This document shows positions 37,424-48,650 of a DNA stretch of 64,000 bases, one piece after another; the stretch's first letter is position 1; each line of letters starts with the position of its first letter. The DNA is from Eutrigla gurnardus (Eukaryota; Chordata; Actinopteri; Perciformes; Triglidae). The notes below the pieces were generated by a model, which was given only the letters and a program-made list of their open reading frames with translations, ran no database searches and was not told the DNA's origin. Position numbers and translations under genes: made by a program. Where the stretch lies: NCBI GenBank assembly GCA_963514095.1, contig OY741273.1, forward strand, positions 21,745,046 through 21,809,045. Direction: 5' to 3'.

Positions 37424-39407
37424 ACACTAAGCATGAAGGATAACCCCAAGCTTTTTCTTTGCAGGTATTTCCCAGGTAGTGAAGGACCATGTGACGAAGC
37501 CTACAGCCATGGCTCAGGGCAGAGTGGCCCACCTGATAGAGTGGAAAGGCTGGTGTAAGCCTATAGACACCCCAGCAGCCCTGGAGTCAGACTTCAACTC
37601 TTACTCGGACCTCACCGAGGGAGAGCAGGAGGCACGCTTCGCTGCCGGTAAGACTTCTGCTGTTTGTTTGTGCGACTTGTTGATTCCCTAAATATTAAAA
37701 AAACACTCAACGTTTGAGCTGAGAGACGTCTTTTGAACGTGCAGCGATCAGTTCGAAACAACAGACAGAGAAGAGATGATTCACACACCGGGGGCAAGAG
37801 AGCTTATGACAATGTGTGGAATAATGATGGAGGATCACGGAGGAGATCCCGATTAAACTGTAACACAATAAAGGTAAACATGCGTTAAAAAAGGAGCAGA
37901 TGAGTGTTTATGTCACATTGTCTTTAATTACCCTCAGCCACATGTTGCAGCATCCAAAAGAGAATTTGCTTCAAACATCTGGAGGTTGTTTGGTTCACAC
38001 TGTGAATGTAATCCGTCCAGCAGGAGCACAAGAGACAGATTTCCCGGCAGCCATAATAGCTGAACTGCATCTATTCAAACAGTCCCTAGTATTGGTCACT
38101 CTTCCCATCATGCAACCACAATGACATCATCATTTTCTGAGATCTGCCGGAGAAGTTCAAAGGTCACTCCCCTTATGTGGCAAAGCATTGTCCTTACAGC
38201 AGCATTGCCTCACCGGTCCTATCTTCTTTCTTTTTTTTTGTGCATTATGAGATCACAGCCACGATAAGTAGATCCCTCGTTAATACCAGGTGTAAATACA
38301 AAGGCCCGTGATCGGATGTTATTACCCAGATAACGTTTCCAGATACAGATCGCATGTTAATGGCAGCCGTAAATGGGGTGTTTGATTCCGCAGCCTCATT
38401 CGTTGGCCTGATCTCTTCTCCTCTCACCCGCTGCTCATCCGTCTCTCCTCTTATCTTCTACTCACTCACCTCGTCTTTTACTTTTCCTCCATCCGCTCCC
38501 ACCCCCTCTATTCATTACCCCCTTCATCCTATTTACGCCGTCCTCTCTCCCAACGCTCCTCTCTGCCCTCCCTCTCTTTATCTCTATCTTTTTTTCACCC
38601 CCCCCCCCCCCCCCCCCCCCCTTCCCTCCTGCCGGCTCTCCCTCCATTCTCTCGCTCGCTCCCTGCAATGCAGACTCTCAAGGTTAATTTGCACAGTACG
38701 GTTTTGCTCCTGGCTTGTGCCACCGTGACTGAGCGATTTTCCTCTGTGCCTCATCTGTTCTCCTTTCTTTTTTCTTTCGTTTTTTTTCGGGGCTTCTCTT
38801 TTACATTTGACTATTTACATGCCTTAGAGGATCCACCTTCGGTGACGAGTTATTTTCATGCACAAGGATGCACAAAAAGGAACGCACCGTGAGCACAAAA
38901 TAGTTCTTCAGCTCTTTAGATGGTCTTGTTAACGACAGTTTGAACCTGGCCTACAATAACCGATCAAGCTTTTCTTAATTGTAAATGGCACATTATCAAG
39001 GGATCGTCCGTAGCAGGAACTCCTGGTGCTCTCCACACCCTTTTCTTTTATTCCGTTAGTGCATGTTGATGTTCAGTCAAGGGTCGACACCACATCACTA
39101 TATATTATACTTCTCCCTGTCTCTTCAGCTTACATCATCGTGCGTCCGTTCCATCAGGGAGCCGCTTGTGCTGACTCCTTTCATTCTTTGTCATCTCTCT
39201 CCTTGTAGCCGTTGCTGTGTTGCTGCTCTGTGAATGTCAGCGCGTTAGTGTGTACAGCGAGCATTTGCAAACGTGTGAAGTGAGTAGTTTGGTGTCTCAT
39301 GTGAGCTACGGGGGGAACACAACAGTGTGCGTCTGTGTAGGAGGCATCCTGAGAAGTGAAAATGCAGGTGGGGTTGTCCTATTGATGGATTGACTTGTGC
39401 CAACACA

Positions 39408-39451
<44 letters not shown>

Positions 39452-39459
39452 CACACACA

Positions 39460-39516
<57 letters not shown>

Positions 39517-42500
39517 TCTTTGAAGGTAATCCTGCAGTGTCTCTCAGTAGCGCATGAATGGTTGCCGAGCCTTGACCGACACAGAGAGGCTTACGTCGCT
39601 GTGTGTGTGTGTGTGTGTGTGTGTGAGTGTGTGTGTGTGTGTATATGTGTGTGGTGGTATTCCAGGTTGTGGTGCTGTCATGTAGCAGAGGTTTACCTGC
39701 AGGTTTACACTGTTCCAGCAGCACAGCATGTTGGAGAAGTCCAAAATACGGAGGAGCATTGGTGGATTATGAGACACGGGCCCGCCCACATCAGACAGAC
39801 TTTGCTTTGGCTCTTTATTGTTGTTATTTTGTGTCTCTTTGGAAATGCGATTCTCTGTGGTTTTGGTGTTCTTGTAGTCTATTTGCCTCACTTTGTAGTC
39901 CTTTTGTGGCTCTTTGTGGTTGTTTTGCCCTTTTTCATAGGTGTTGTGAGTCTCTTTACGGTTTATTGGTCTCTTTGCAGCCGTTTTGCATCTCCTTGTG
40001 GTAGTTTTGGTCTCTTTGTCATCGTTTCTTAACAGTCATTCCTTGTCTGGAAGCGTCTCTTTGAGTGACATTTTGCATGACGCTGGGGCCCCTGGGCCCC
40101 GGTGGGCCCGTTTGAGTAATCCATCCATTATTCACTGTTGCCTTCTACCCTACTGAACGTGTATGAAGAAAATATGAGCTGACGAGTGTAAAACTGCACA
40201 CATATAGCCCACGTACAGCCTGCTGCTGTATTTCCACTCTATCACTGCGTGCACAGACATCTTCAGATGAAGATTTAGTCGTAGTAGAAACTTAGCAACG
40301 TCGTGCGTACGTGTACCAGAGAATAAGAGAGAACCTGTTTCATTTACAGAACTTCATAGTAAGCACATTTTTTCAAAGTTAGTGAAGACTGAGTCATATT
40401 TCCATGTGAGACATTTTGCTAATTAACCATTTCATGCCTGGTCGTCCGTAGATCAGGTAATAAGTCTGAATTTAAATGTTTTTTAGCTTGTATTTTGCCA
40501 TTAAATAACATTGTTAAAATCTCATAACCTGCATTATTATTATCATGTTGCTGGGTATGCTTTTTTTTGTCAGTGGGACAGATTAACACAGATGTGGTTG
40601 TGTGTGTCTGTAGGCATCCTTCTTCTGGGCATTAATGTGCGGTATGTGTGTCAGTGACATAAAAAATATATACGCAGGTCAAAAGTAAAAGGAATTTGAA
40701 AACAGTTTAAAAAGTGAACTAAAGAGTAGCCTTCCCTGCAGCATTGCAATTGCTGGAGGATGTGCCAGCGTTTGTGAGCAGAGTTCAGAGCTCAGCTACA
40801 GTGGAAGATGAATGGGAGCATCGATCTCTCTCTCTGCTGGAGACAACACGGGAATACTGAGCATTGACCAGAGAGGGAGAGAGAGAGAGACATAAAGAGA
40901 ACGAAGGAGAGAGACTCAGAGAGATAGAAATCAAAATGAGACGTGAGGCACAAGTCTGAAGGATTGCACGGTGAAAGAGAAGGGAATGGTAGAAATGTGG
41001 AGAGTCAGGTGAGTCGATAGAGCGTTTTATTGAGAGAGACAAAGGGAAGAAAGGCATGACATGAAGGAGGGAGTGGATGAACGGGGAGCATATAAAACAG
41101 ATGGATTGAGTGCAAGCGGACGAGGCCGAGCTCAGAGATAAATAGGAGAAGAAAGAATGGGAGTCGTACTCTTTTATTGGCCGGCTCCTGATGGTGATTG
41201 GAGGTGATTGGTCACTTGGACCTTGTGCCTTATTGGTTCTGGCAGATGCTGAGTCACCTCAGACAGACACACACACACACACACACACATCGATGTCTTC
41301 TCGGTAGGCCTGATGTATGTGCATTTTTTTGTTTTTTTTGTATTGGTGTTAAATAACCACTACAAGAATACAGCCAATGATAAAACTAGCTTTTCTCATA
41401 TTGAAAATCCTGTTTTCAGTCATTTACATGAATATATTATTCGTAGGATTGAAGTGACGTTCAACAAAGCTGCTTTGTGGATTATGTTTTCAGGGATGGA
41501 TTGTGCTTAGACTACTTTAGACGTATCATGAATACATTTGCAATGAATCGGCCCAACGGGAAGGAGAACAGGATGGTGGATGGTTAAAAAAACACAGGCC
41601 TAGACAGGAGACTGCTGTGTGTGTCCCGTGTAAACTGAGTACTTTTTAAAAACTAAACCAAGTAGTTTTGTTGTCTAAATCTTAGTTATTTGGTTATATT
41701 TAATCACATTTCAAGCTGTTTAAAACTGCGTCTCTTTAGTCTAGAAGAAGATATTTCCCCTTGAGAGAGAGAGAGTTTCATCTTCATTGTGTTGTTCTGT
41801 AATAAATCCAATAAATCTCTGTCAAGCATGTGATGTTTCATTTTTGTTGAGGCTGTGCGTTGTGGATTTGCTGTATTAGATCACACTGAGAGGCGTGTTT
41901 AATATTCCGTCCCCGTCATGGACATGTTGATGTGGGCGAAACAGGCAGAACTACTGTAGAACTGCCAACCGCGTCAGAGAGCGGCTTTGTTTACCTCACC
42001 TGTGGAGGGACAACAGACAGGTTTTTATTCCTTACGTCCCTGCTGTTTCTACATAAACACATCAATGTGTGTTCACTCCTTTTTTTCATTTTCTCCATTC
42101 CAGTTGCTCTACTTTTTTGTCTTCATCAATAAAATTCAACACAGATTTTACACAGAAAATAAAAAAAATCCGGATGTGTTGAATTGTTGACAGTGAATTC
42201 ACGTTGACAGAAACATCCAAAAGAAAGATAAATGATGAATCAACGTGATGATCTGATATTAGCAGCGCGGCGCGCGTGATGTTAATCTGTTGCCCTGATG
42301 GAATCACTGCTGTCGGCTCGATGTGCCACGTGGACCGCTATGCTACAGGTGCTTCCACTCCTGCTCGCCAATACAACAATCATCATCATGTCAGTGCTGA
42401 TTAGCGAAGCCGTTCCTCCCGCCGTTCCGGATGGTGTTGTCTGCTGCTCTCGTAGGAGCTTCTTTGTGCTGCCTCCAACTTCCTGTGCTCTGGCACGGAA

Positions 42501-44339
42501 TGCAGCCTGCATAACAACACTATCAAACACTCAGTGACAGCCATCTTAAGTGCAGCAGCAGCCAAATGACCACTGAAAGAACGCTGACTGGAATGGGAAC
42601 GCTGTCTCGGCTCAGTCTACGCCGCCGTGTCTCGGCTCGGTCTACGCCGCCGTGCACTTTGTTCCTCGCACAAACCTGCCCATCAAAAAAAAAAAAAAAA
42701 AAAACGTGCTACATGACGTAGAGACACGAGGGGCCTGCTGCATTATTGTTGCTATGCCAACCATGTCTTTGGGTGTGTACATGTGCAGCTCATATATGTG
42801 TGTTTGTGTGTCTGCAGGTGTGGCGGAGCAGTTCGCCATAGCGGAAGCTAAGCTGAGGGCCTGGTCCTCTGTGGACGGCGATGAGTCCAACGATGACTCA
42901 TATGACGAGGACTTTCTGCCTGCCAACGAGCCCAACACACAGAGCACAGGTACACACACACACACACACACACACACCCTCTACACCACAATAGCTGTGG
43001 TGAATCTCAATCACATTGTATTTCCTTGTTACGGTCCCCTGCTTCCTAAGACCCCATCACACAGCCTCGTCCATCTCTGCCTCTCCCTCTCCCTATCATT
43101 GTCCCAGTGCCCTACTTTCATCCTCTCCCAACATTTTTTTGTTCCTCAGCGCAATTTGATATCCCTCCTGCAACTTTAATATAATTTCCTTTGCTGCATA
43201 GACAGTGTGAGGAGGGTGTGTGTGAGCGGGTTATAAATACACAGAGAGAATTTGACCACGACTGTTTGGATGTGTGTCCACCAGAGCTTTCATCTTGATT
43301 ACACCGAACCGCCAATAACTGTAATAACGTCCCCCTCAGTGTTTTCCTTCTTTATCTTCATGTATCCATTTATGGGTTTATACATTAAGGCTGAATGGAG
43401 TTTCACACGTACCATGTATACGATATTGATGAACTCCAGTGAAACCAGTGCTAGTTCAGGATGTAGTTCATGTGACAGGATATCACATGTGATAATGTAA
43501 TGTCATATTTTGCTACTGGTTTCTACTGATTCAAATTCAATATATACCATATATTTTGAATTTCTTTTAGCATTTTTTTTCCTGCTCATATCTGATGCTA
43601 CAACCACTCTGTGACCCGACACATTAGTTTCATCTCATGTCGTCTTTCTTCCTTCTGGACTTCATGCTCTCCGTCTTTGTCATTCCCTCTAGATTTGTCA
43701 TCATATCCGCCCTACTTGAAGGACCTGATCCACAGCCAACTTTGCCAACACCTGGGCCTGCGAGGGCCCTGCGAGGGTGGAGGAGGAGGCGGGGAAGGAG
43801 GTGGCAGCGGAGAGCCCTCCCCCACGGCAGGCTCCCCAGACACCTTGTGCTCCAGCCTCTGCAGCCTGGACGAGCAACACCCACTGCTGCGTGACCTGGG
43901 CGGCCACCGTGGCACCCACTCCTACAGCAACGCCGCCGAGCTCGCCGCCAAGATCCTGTCGGCGCTGCAGGGAGGGGAGGAGCTGCTGCTGGCCCGCCTC
44001 CAGAGGGCTGGGCAGGGCGGGCGCAGCGGGGGGGACTGCGGCTTCCACAGCCTGGGCGGGGGAGGGCGGGGCATCAGGCCCTGCGGGGGACAGGACTCTC
44101 CTTGCTACTCCATGTCTTACTCTGACACGTATCTGTCACCCGGCGAGGACGACGACACGCCCTGCAAGGACTATGAGAGCACCGTGTGCCAGGTGGAGGC
44201 GGAGGCAAACGGAGGGGAGTACCCGCCCGACTTCGACCCGCGCAGGAGGGTCTCCGACGTGGCGTCCTCCGGGGTCGTGTCTCTCGATGAGGAGGATGAA
44301 GAGGAGGAGGAGAGGGCAGGAGAGCCAAGCAACCAATGA
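28477..44339 (+). CDS. fam131a: FAM131A
   Basis: Protein of unknown biochemical function, conserved in vertebrates. Exons: 28477-28507, 32245-32384, 37208-37301, 37465-37647, 42818-42949, 43693-44339; total 408 aa (human about 366). The N-terminus MGCISSKSP has the MGC start of myristoylated/palmitoylated proteins, as in FAM131B (MGCIGS) and FAM131C. The conserved core is nearly identical to human FAM131[70 protein letters not shown]. The last exon has [14 protein letters not shown] (241-254), a Gly-rich insert (222-233), and a C-terminus [16 protein letters not shown]. Exon 2 is less conserved and its donor (GAG|GTGCCC) is weak, but frame and the DFSE-VNV junction agree with the human PE-VNV. 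The 3.7-kb first intron and 4.8-kb second intron are repeat-rich. Neighbour eif4g1 matches human 3q27. Confidence 0.93.
29461..29528 (+). repeat. (TCCA)17 microsatellite in fam131a intron 1
   Basis: Sixty-eight bases of uninterrupted ATCC/TCCA tetranucleotide units. Confidence 0.97.
29824..29866 (+). repeat. (GT)n microsatellite in fam131a intron 1
   Basis: GT run with a single A interruption near its start. Confidence 0.95.
31135..31154 (+). repeat. C20 homopolymer in fam131a intron 1
   Basis: Twenty consecutive C; length may be imprecise. Confidence 0.9.
31327..31394 (+). repeat. (CTG)n trinucleotide repeat with CCG interruptions
   Basis: About 22 triplets, CTG on the transcribed-sense strand, with three CCG (or GCC-phase) interruptions, in intron 1 of fam131a. 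CUG RNA of this kind folds into hairpins. It is not coding: both strands give only homopolymer frames. Confidence 0.95.
33055..33215. promoter_or_regulatory. Candidate enhancer in fam131a intron 2 (homeodomain/POU-like sites)
   Basis: A compact, non-repetitive AT-rich block contains CATTAATGATAA, CTAATTATTTGCAAAC and GCGTAATTAGCAATTC. These are clustered homeodomain (TAAT) and octamer-like sites, as in conserved developmental enhancers. Purely motif-based. Confidence 0.3.
37379..37428 (+). repeat. (CA)n microsatellite in fam131a intron 3
   Basis: About 24 CA units with one TA, lying in the 163-bp intron between exons 3 and 4, so it forms nearly a third of that intron. Confidence 0.95.
38598..38621 (+). 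repeat. C homopolymer (about 24) in a C/T-rich block
   Basis: Long C run within a pyrimidine-rich stretch (about 38410-38660) of fam131a intron 4. Confidence 0.9.
39405..39652. repeat. Head-to-head (CA)n and (GT)n microsatellites
   Basis: CA repeats with a few interruptions at about 39405-39514 face GT repeats at 39601-39652, with about 86 bp between. They are reverse complements and could form a long hairpin in RNA from fam131a intron 4. Confidence 0.93.
39795..40055. repeat. Degenerate minisatellite 'GTCTCTTTGTGGTTGTTTTG'
   Basis: About ten diverged copies of a roughly 20-25 bp unit of the type TCTCTTTGTGGTNGTTTTG, followed by GGGGCCCCTGGGCCC-like sequence. The same kind of array is widespread in fish. 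It explains a long open frame here (211 codons), which is therefore not a gene. Confidence 0.6.
40860..41060. repeat. Purine-rich GA tract region
   Basis: Extended AGAGAGA/GGAGAGAG stretches in fam131a intron 4. Low complexity; nothing coding. Confidence 0.7.
42686..42704 (+). repeat. A-run in fam131a intron 4
   Basis: About nineteen A about 115 bp before exon 5. It could be a relic poly(A) tail, but no retrocopy body is recognisable upstream. Confidence 0.85.
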
Positions 44340-46178
44340 CTCCTCTCACCTCACATCAGTGTTAAATCCCTCACGGCTCTGGGAGGGTTTTTCTTTGTTT
44401 TGAAACAACCGTCCCCTCTCCTCCATGGCGTCTGAAAAGATTGAACCGCCGCGCATGCAGTTTTTTTTTTCTCCCCCGTCTGACTGAAACATAAATCATC
44501 CGTCTTTGCCTTACTTGCAGCATCTCAACTCCTGCTTTGTCCCCCATTCGATGTATCAACTCTATTTTCTTTGAAGGCGTCCAAACAATCTTTTTTATCA
44601 GTGTGAAAACAGCAGTGCTGGACAGCACTCTGGTGACGTACTCACGGGGAAAGACGCACGTCGTCTCCGTCTCCGTCCCTAACCTGAGAGGCAACTCTAA
44701 AGACGGACACCACCAACCTGCAGAATGACTGAGTCCAAAACTCTGACTAACCTTTGCATGCGTTTTGCAAGTTCTGAGATCGATGGGCTGAGACGGTCTT
44801 GAGCACGGTTTGCGATCTCAGCTGTTCTGTATAACCTCCCCCCCCCCCCCCCCCCCGCCCGCCCACCTCCCCAGCATCTCCCATGGGAGGGAGGGTTGAC
44901 GCTGCATCCTGACACCTGCCCTTACCTCCCTCCCTTGCCCCCCCCCCCCTCCTTTGCAAGAGACAAAATAGCATCCTTTTGGGCATGGCTTGCTGAGTAT
45001 GCCAAACTATTTAAACCTGTCACTACCAATTATGAGCAAATGCTGGAATGTCTTCAAAGTGACAGGACATAGTATGTATTTTAAAATAACAAAGTTTAAA
45101 AAAAAAACCAAGAAAAAGATTTGTCACAAATGATATAACAGAAATGATATGCTTTTATTGTACTAGTTTTCTATCACTCCAACATGTTGTTGTTCACATT
45201 ATTCCAAAACATCATTATGATGGACATCTGCCATCATGATCAACTATAGCTACTGGATATTTTTCGAGGTTCTGTGGATTCCTGCGTGGAAGACATAAGA
45301 ACTATGGTTGTCTTAAAAAAAAAATACACAGCAGCAGCAGCAGCGACGACATCAAACGCTGACAGAATGTTCCTGAAGTGACCCTTGGGTTTAAGGCGTT
45401 CGGCAGAAAGTGGAGGTCGAAAAAGACAGAATTGTTTTTTCTGTGAAGAGATGAGTTGCATCGGAGATTTTTCTATATTTTTGTATGCGTTGTCTTGCTT
45501 TGATCTCTTTGCCTATGCGGCGTGCCAGTGTATGTGGTTTTTTGCACGAAGCTAATGTGGCTCTAGATTTCTCCTTTTCTTCGTTATCACTGTGTGATAT
45601 AGTTTACCGGGAAAAAAAACAAAACAAATGTGAACAAAAACGTTTTTATTTGATTCTTGATTTCAAAAGAGGATACTGTGATACCGTTTGTTATTGCATT
45701 TGTCATGATCCTCATGAAGAGCTCGTATTTTTTTTTTTTGTCTTTTCTCTCTTCTTTCCTTTCTCTCATACTAACTCCTGAAAAGCTTTGCCTTTTATTC
45801 AATACTTTCCCTTCTTTCTTTTTTTTTTTTAATGATATTTGCAAAATGGCGTGTTTATGTGACACATGCAGAAACTCTCATCGCCATGGTGATATGAGGA
45901 GCTCTGTTGAGGTTCTCCCAGAGGGACTGTCATTCATACAACTCAGGAAATCCCATTGGACCAGAGCATCAATGCATCCCGCCCGCATGCATAACACCTC
46001 TCGTCTCTCATCCACGTGTGTGCGTGCTTGTGCATTTTGGTGTGTTTGTGTAGAAAAAGCCTGGCGTGCGTAGTTATTTTCTACAAATAATTAAAGCACA
46101 GATTCAGTCCTCACATCCTTCTTTTGTTGTTTAGAAAAGCCTCAACGTGTGAGTCCGTGTGTTTGATGTTTTGTGCAA

Positions 46179-46180
<2 letters not shown>

Positions 46181-46233
<53 letters not shown>
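46181..46233 (+). repeat. (GT)26 microsatellite
   Basis: Pure GT downstream of fam131a. Confidence 0.95.
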
Positions 46234-46234
<1 letters not shown>

Positions 46235-46890
46235 CTTGTAAGATGTCAGCAAGCTGCTTAAGCTTGCACTGTATATCCATTCCGAAACCCCTCCAATGCA
46301 GCGACTCCCTTTAAAACAGTGTCTGGTGTAGCTGAGGCTGAACTTTTACTGGTGCTGGAGAAGGAAAAAAAAAAAAAAAAAAAAGCGTACAGCACATAAA
46401 ACTGGGAATTATTTTGAAAATACAGACGTGGTGACTTTTGCCAAATTGGACTTCTGAACTAAACTACATGAAAGTGAGGTGCCCCTGTCAGGCGACAACT
46501 CAGGGGGACCCATTGAAGCTGTGCCTTTCATTCGTCACCTTTGACCTTCCCTAGTTGTCCCTTCTTCTTTGTCGTCGTCATCATCGTCATCTTCCATGCT
46601 TTAACTCACAGGCTTTTTTAAAATGAGCAAGTGCAGAGTAAGACCTTTCTAGAATCTGATGGACGGAGGCACCAGATATCCTGTGTGTGTCCTCCTGCTG
46701 GAGCTGGAGGTGTCAGCGGGCCGATCTGCGTCACTGTCCTTTTGGTTGACATTAAGAGCCGGGCGACGCTGGCGAGGCGAGGTTGTGCTTTTGTCCTGGA
46801 GTGGTGAGTGCCATTCTCACCCACTCTTTTCTATCAGCTTGCTCTGTCCACCACAGTGCATTTACTCTGTGTGTCTGAGTGTCCTCCATC

Positions 46891-46894
<4 letters not shown>

Positions 46895-46975
<81 letters not shown>

Positions 46976-46982
46976 GTGTGTG
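46895..46982 (+). repeat. (GT)n microsatellite
   Basis: About 43 GT units with one CG step near the end. Confidence 0.95.
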
Positions 46983-48650
46983 AGACGACGGGCACCTTGG
47001 TGTGATGCGTCTTTCATTCCCCCAGCTGTCTCTCTCACATCGTCACGCATGTTTTTCTTGTTACCTCTGAGGGCCGTGACCAAATTCCTTCATCCTGTCT
47101 GAACCTTTCCTTTAACCCTGTCCTAAATATAATCCGAACCCTAAATCCAAGTCCTAATCCCTTTCTAGTAGCGTTTTGTAAAATATATTTCTACCCTTGT
47201 GAGAACATTTTGTCCTCATAAGAATAGAAATGGACGAGCGCCCGCTGACACACACACAGACAGCCTGATGAATGTCTCCCCCTCGCCATCCTTCTGTCGC
47301 TGTCCTGTCATTTCCTGCCCCCTCAGCCTCATCGCCTCTGTCCTTCGCCTCTTTCTTTCCCTCCCACCTTCCACGCATCCCCAGAAGGAGCTCATTACGT
47401 AACTAAGAGGACATCTGAGTGCTACCTTCGCCGACAGGCAATTAGTCGGCGATTATAAAACCTCCTGACGAACAGGAGATGCATATCTCTCTGCTGTCTG
47501 TCTTTTTTATTTCACCCTCATCTCATCCCCCCCCCCACCCCCTCGCTCCATCTGCACCCTCCTTTCTCCTCCACCTCCTCCTCACCACCACATCGTTTGA
47601 GGGTAGCTGTCCCAGAAAACTCTACAAGCGGTTTGTGGGAAGCAACGGGGGCGATCAAGGGAAGTTTTCACCGCTATCAGCTTGGAAGTCATTAATATTT
47701 CGTAGCCCAATACCAGAAAGAACACCCGGCTGTCCTCGAGCGAGACAGATGTCTTTAGAGGGAAACATGTTTCCGTGTGACTGTGTGTGATTGTGTGTCT
47801 CTGGGCAGTGGAGTTTGTTGCTTCAGGCCAGCGCTGGCATTGGATACTTATCAGAGAGGAGTGCTCCAGATTCTCTCTCTCTCTCTGTACGTTTTTGCGC
47901 CCGATAGCGGCGGGAGAACCCGGCGCTATAAAAAGCCATCAAAACATCTGTGGGACGGTGTCAAGACAGGAGGGCGTATGACAGATTCAGTTGGTGGTGG
48001 TGCCCCCGTCAGCCTATAGCCTACTTCCCATTTTGGAACAAAGCTGAAGGGCCCGGGGACTGATCTCAGCGCACCACCAGGCCCCCCCAGCGGGGAATAT
48101 TAGGACAAAAGCTGTGAACACAACTGAGACTGTGAAAACCGCTGTAGGACCCGAGGATAGAGAGTGCAATCTTCACAGAGAGAGGTCTTTGTTTAACCCG
48201 CATTAGCCACCACCGTCTTAATTAAAATGTACCACAATCCTCGAGGGGGGGGGCACACGCAGCGACACCGTGAACACACACACACACACATACAATGAAA
48301 AGAGGCTTGAGAGTTCAGAGAGCAAAGCCATACAACTCACCCAGCAGAGACACTATGAACTAACAGGGTATGAGGACTATTACGACCCAAAATGAATGTA
48401 CTGTCCCATCCACATCTGTAGTGGGTTGCATATCGCCATCAGCATCAGTTAAACACACACACACAAACACTTCTCCTCCCTCTCAAATCTCAATCCTGTC
48501 TTTCTTCTTTTTTTTTCTCCCCCCTTTTAATACTTTCTTCCTCTTTTGGCTGAATGTAATTATTTGAATATTGACACCTTGGATTTTAAAAATGAATCTT
48601 TGTTTGCTGCATCTGATTATTTCGAGTTAATAAAATATTGTTATTGTTCT

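Larger units (their letters stand above)
44340..48650 (+). other. fam131a: Probable long fam131a 3' UTR
   Basis: No gene-like ORF follows the TGA stop. A good 3'-end context with AATAAA at 48629-48634, followed by a T/G-rich stretch, lies 4.3 kb downstream. A weaker ATTAAA occurs near 46091. The stretch holds C-runs (44838-44856), a GT tract at 46181-46233, an A-run at 46366-46384 and a GT tract at 46895-46982. How far the transcript really reaches is an inference. Confidence 0.4.

Noticed and set aside
39397..40032. 211-codon + strand ORF
   Set aside because: It consists of His-Thr and Cys-Val dipeptides from CA/GT repeats and a degenerate minisatellite; it has no family match or splice context.
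43637..44403. Alternative-frame ORFs across the last fam131a exon
   Set aside because: They are GC-rich shadow frames; the +1 frame starting [11 protein letters not shown] matches FAM131A.
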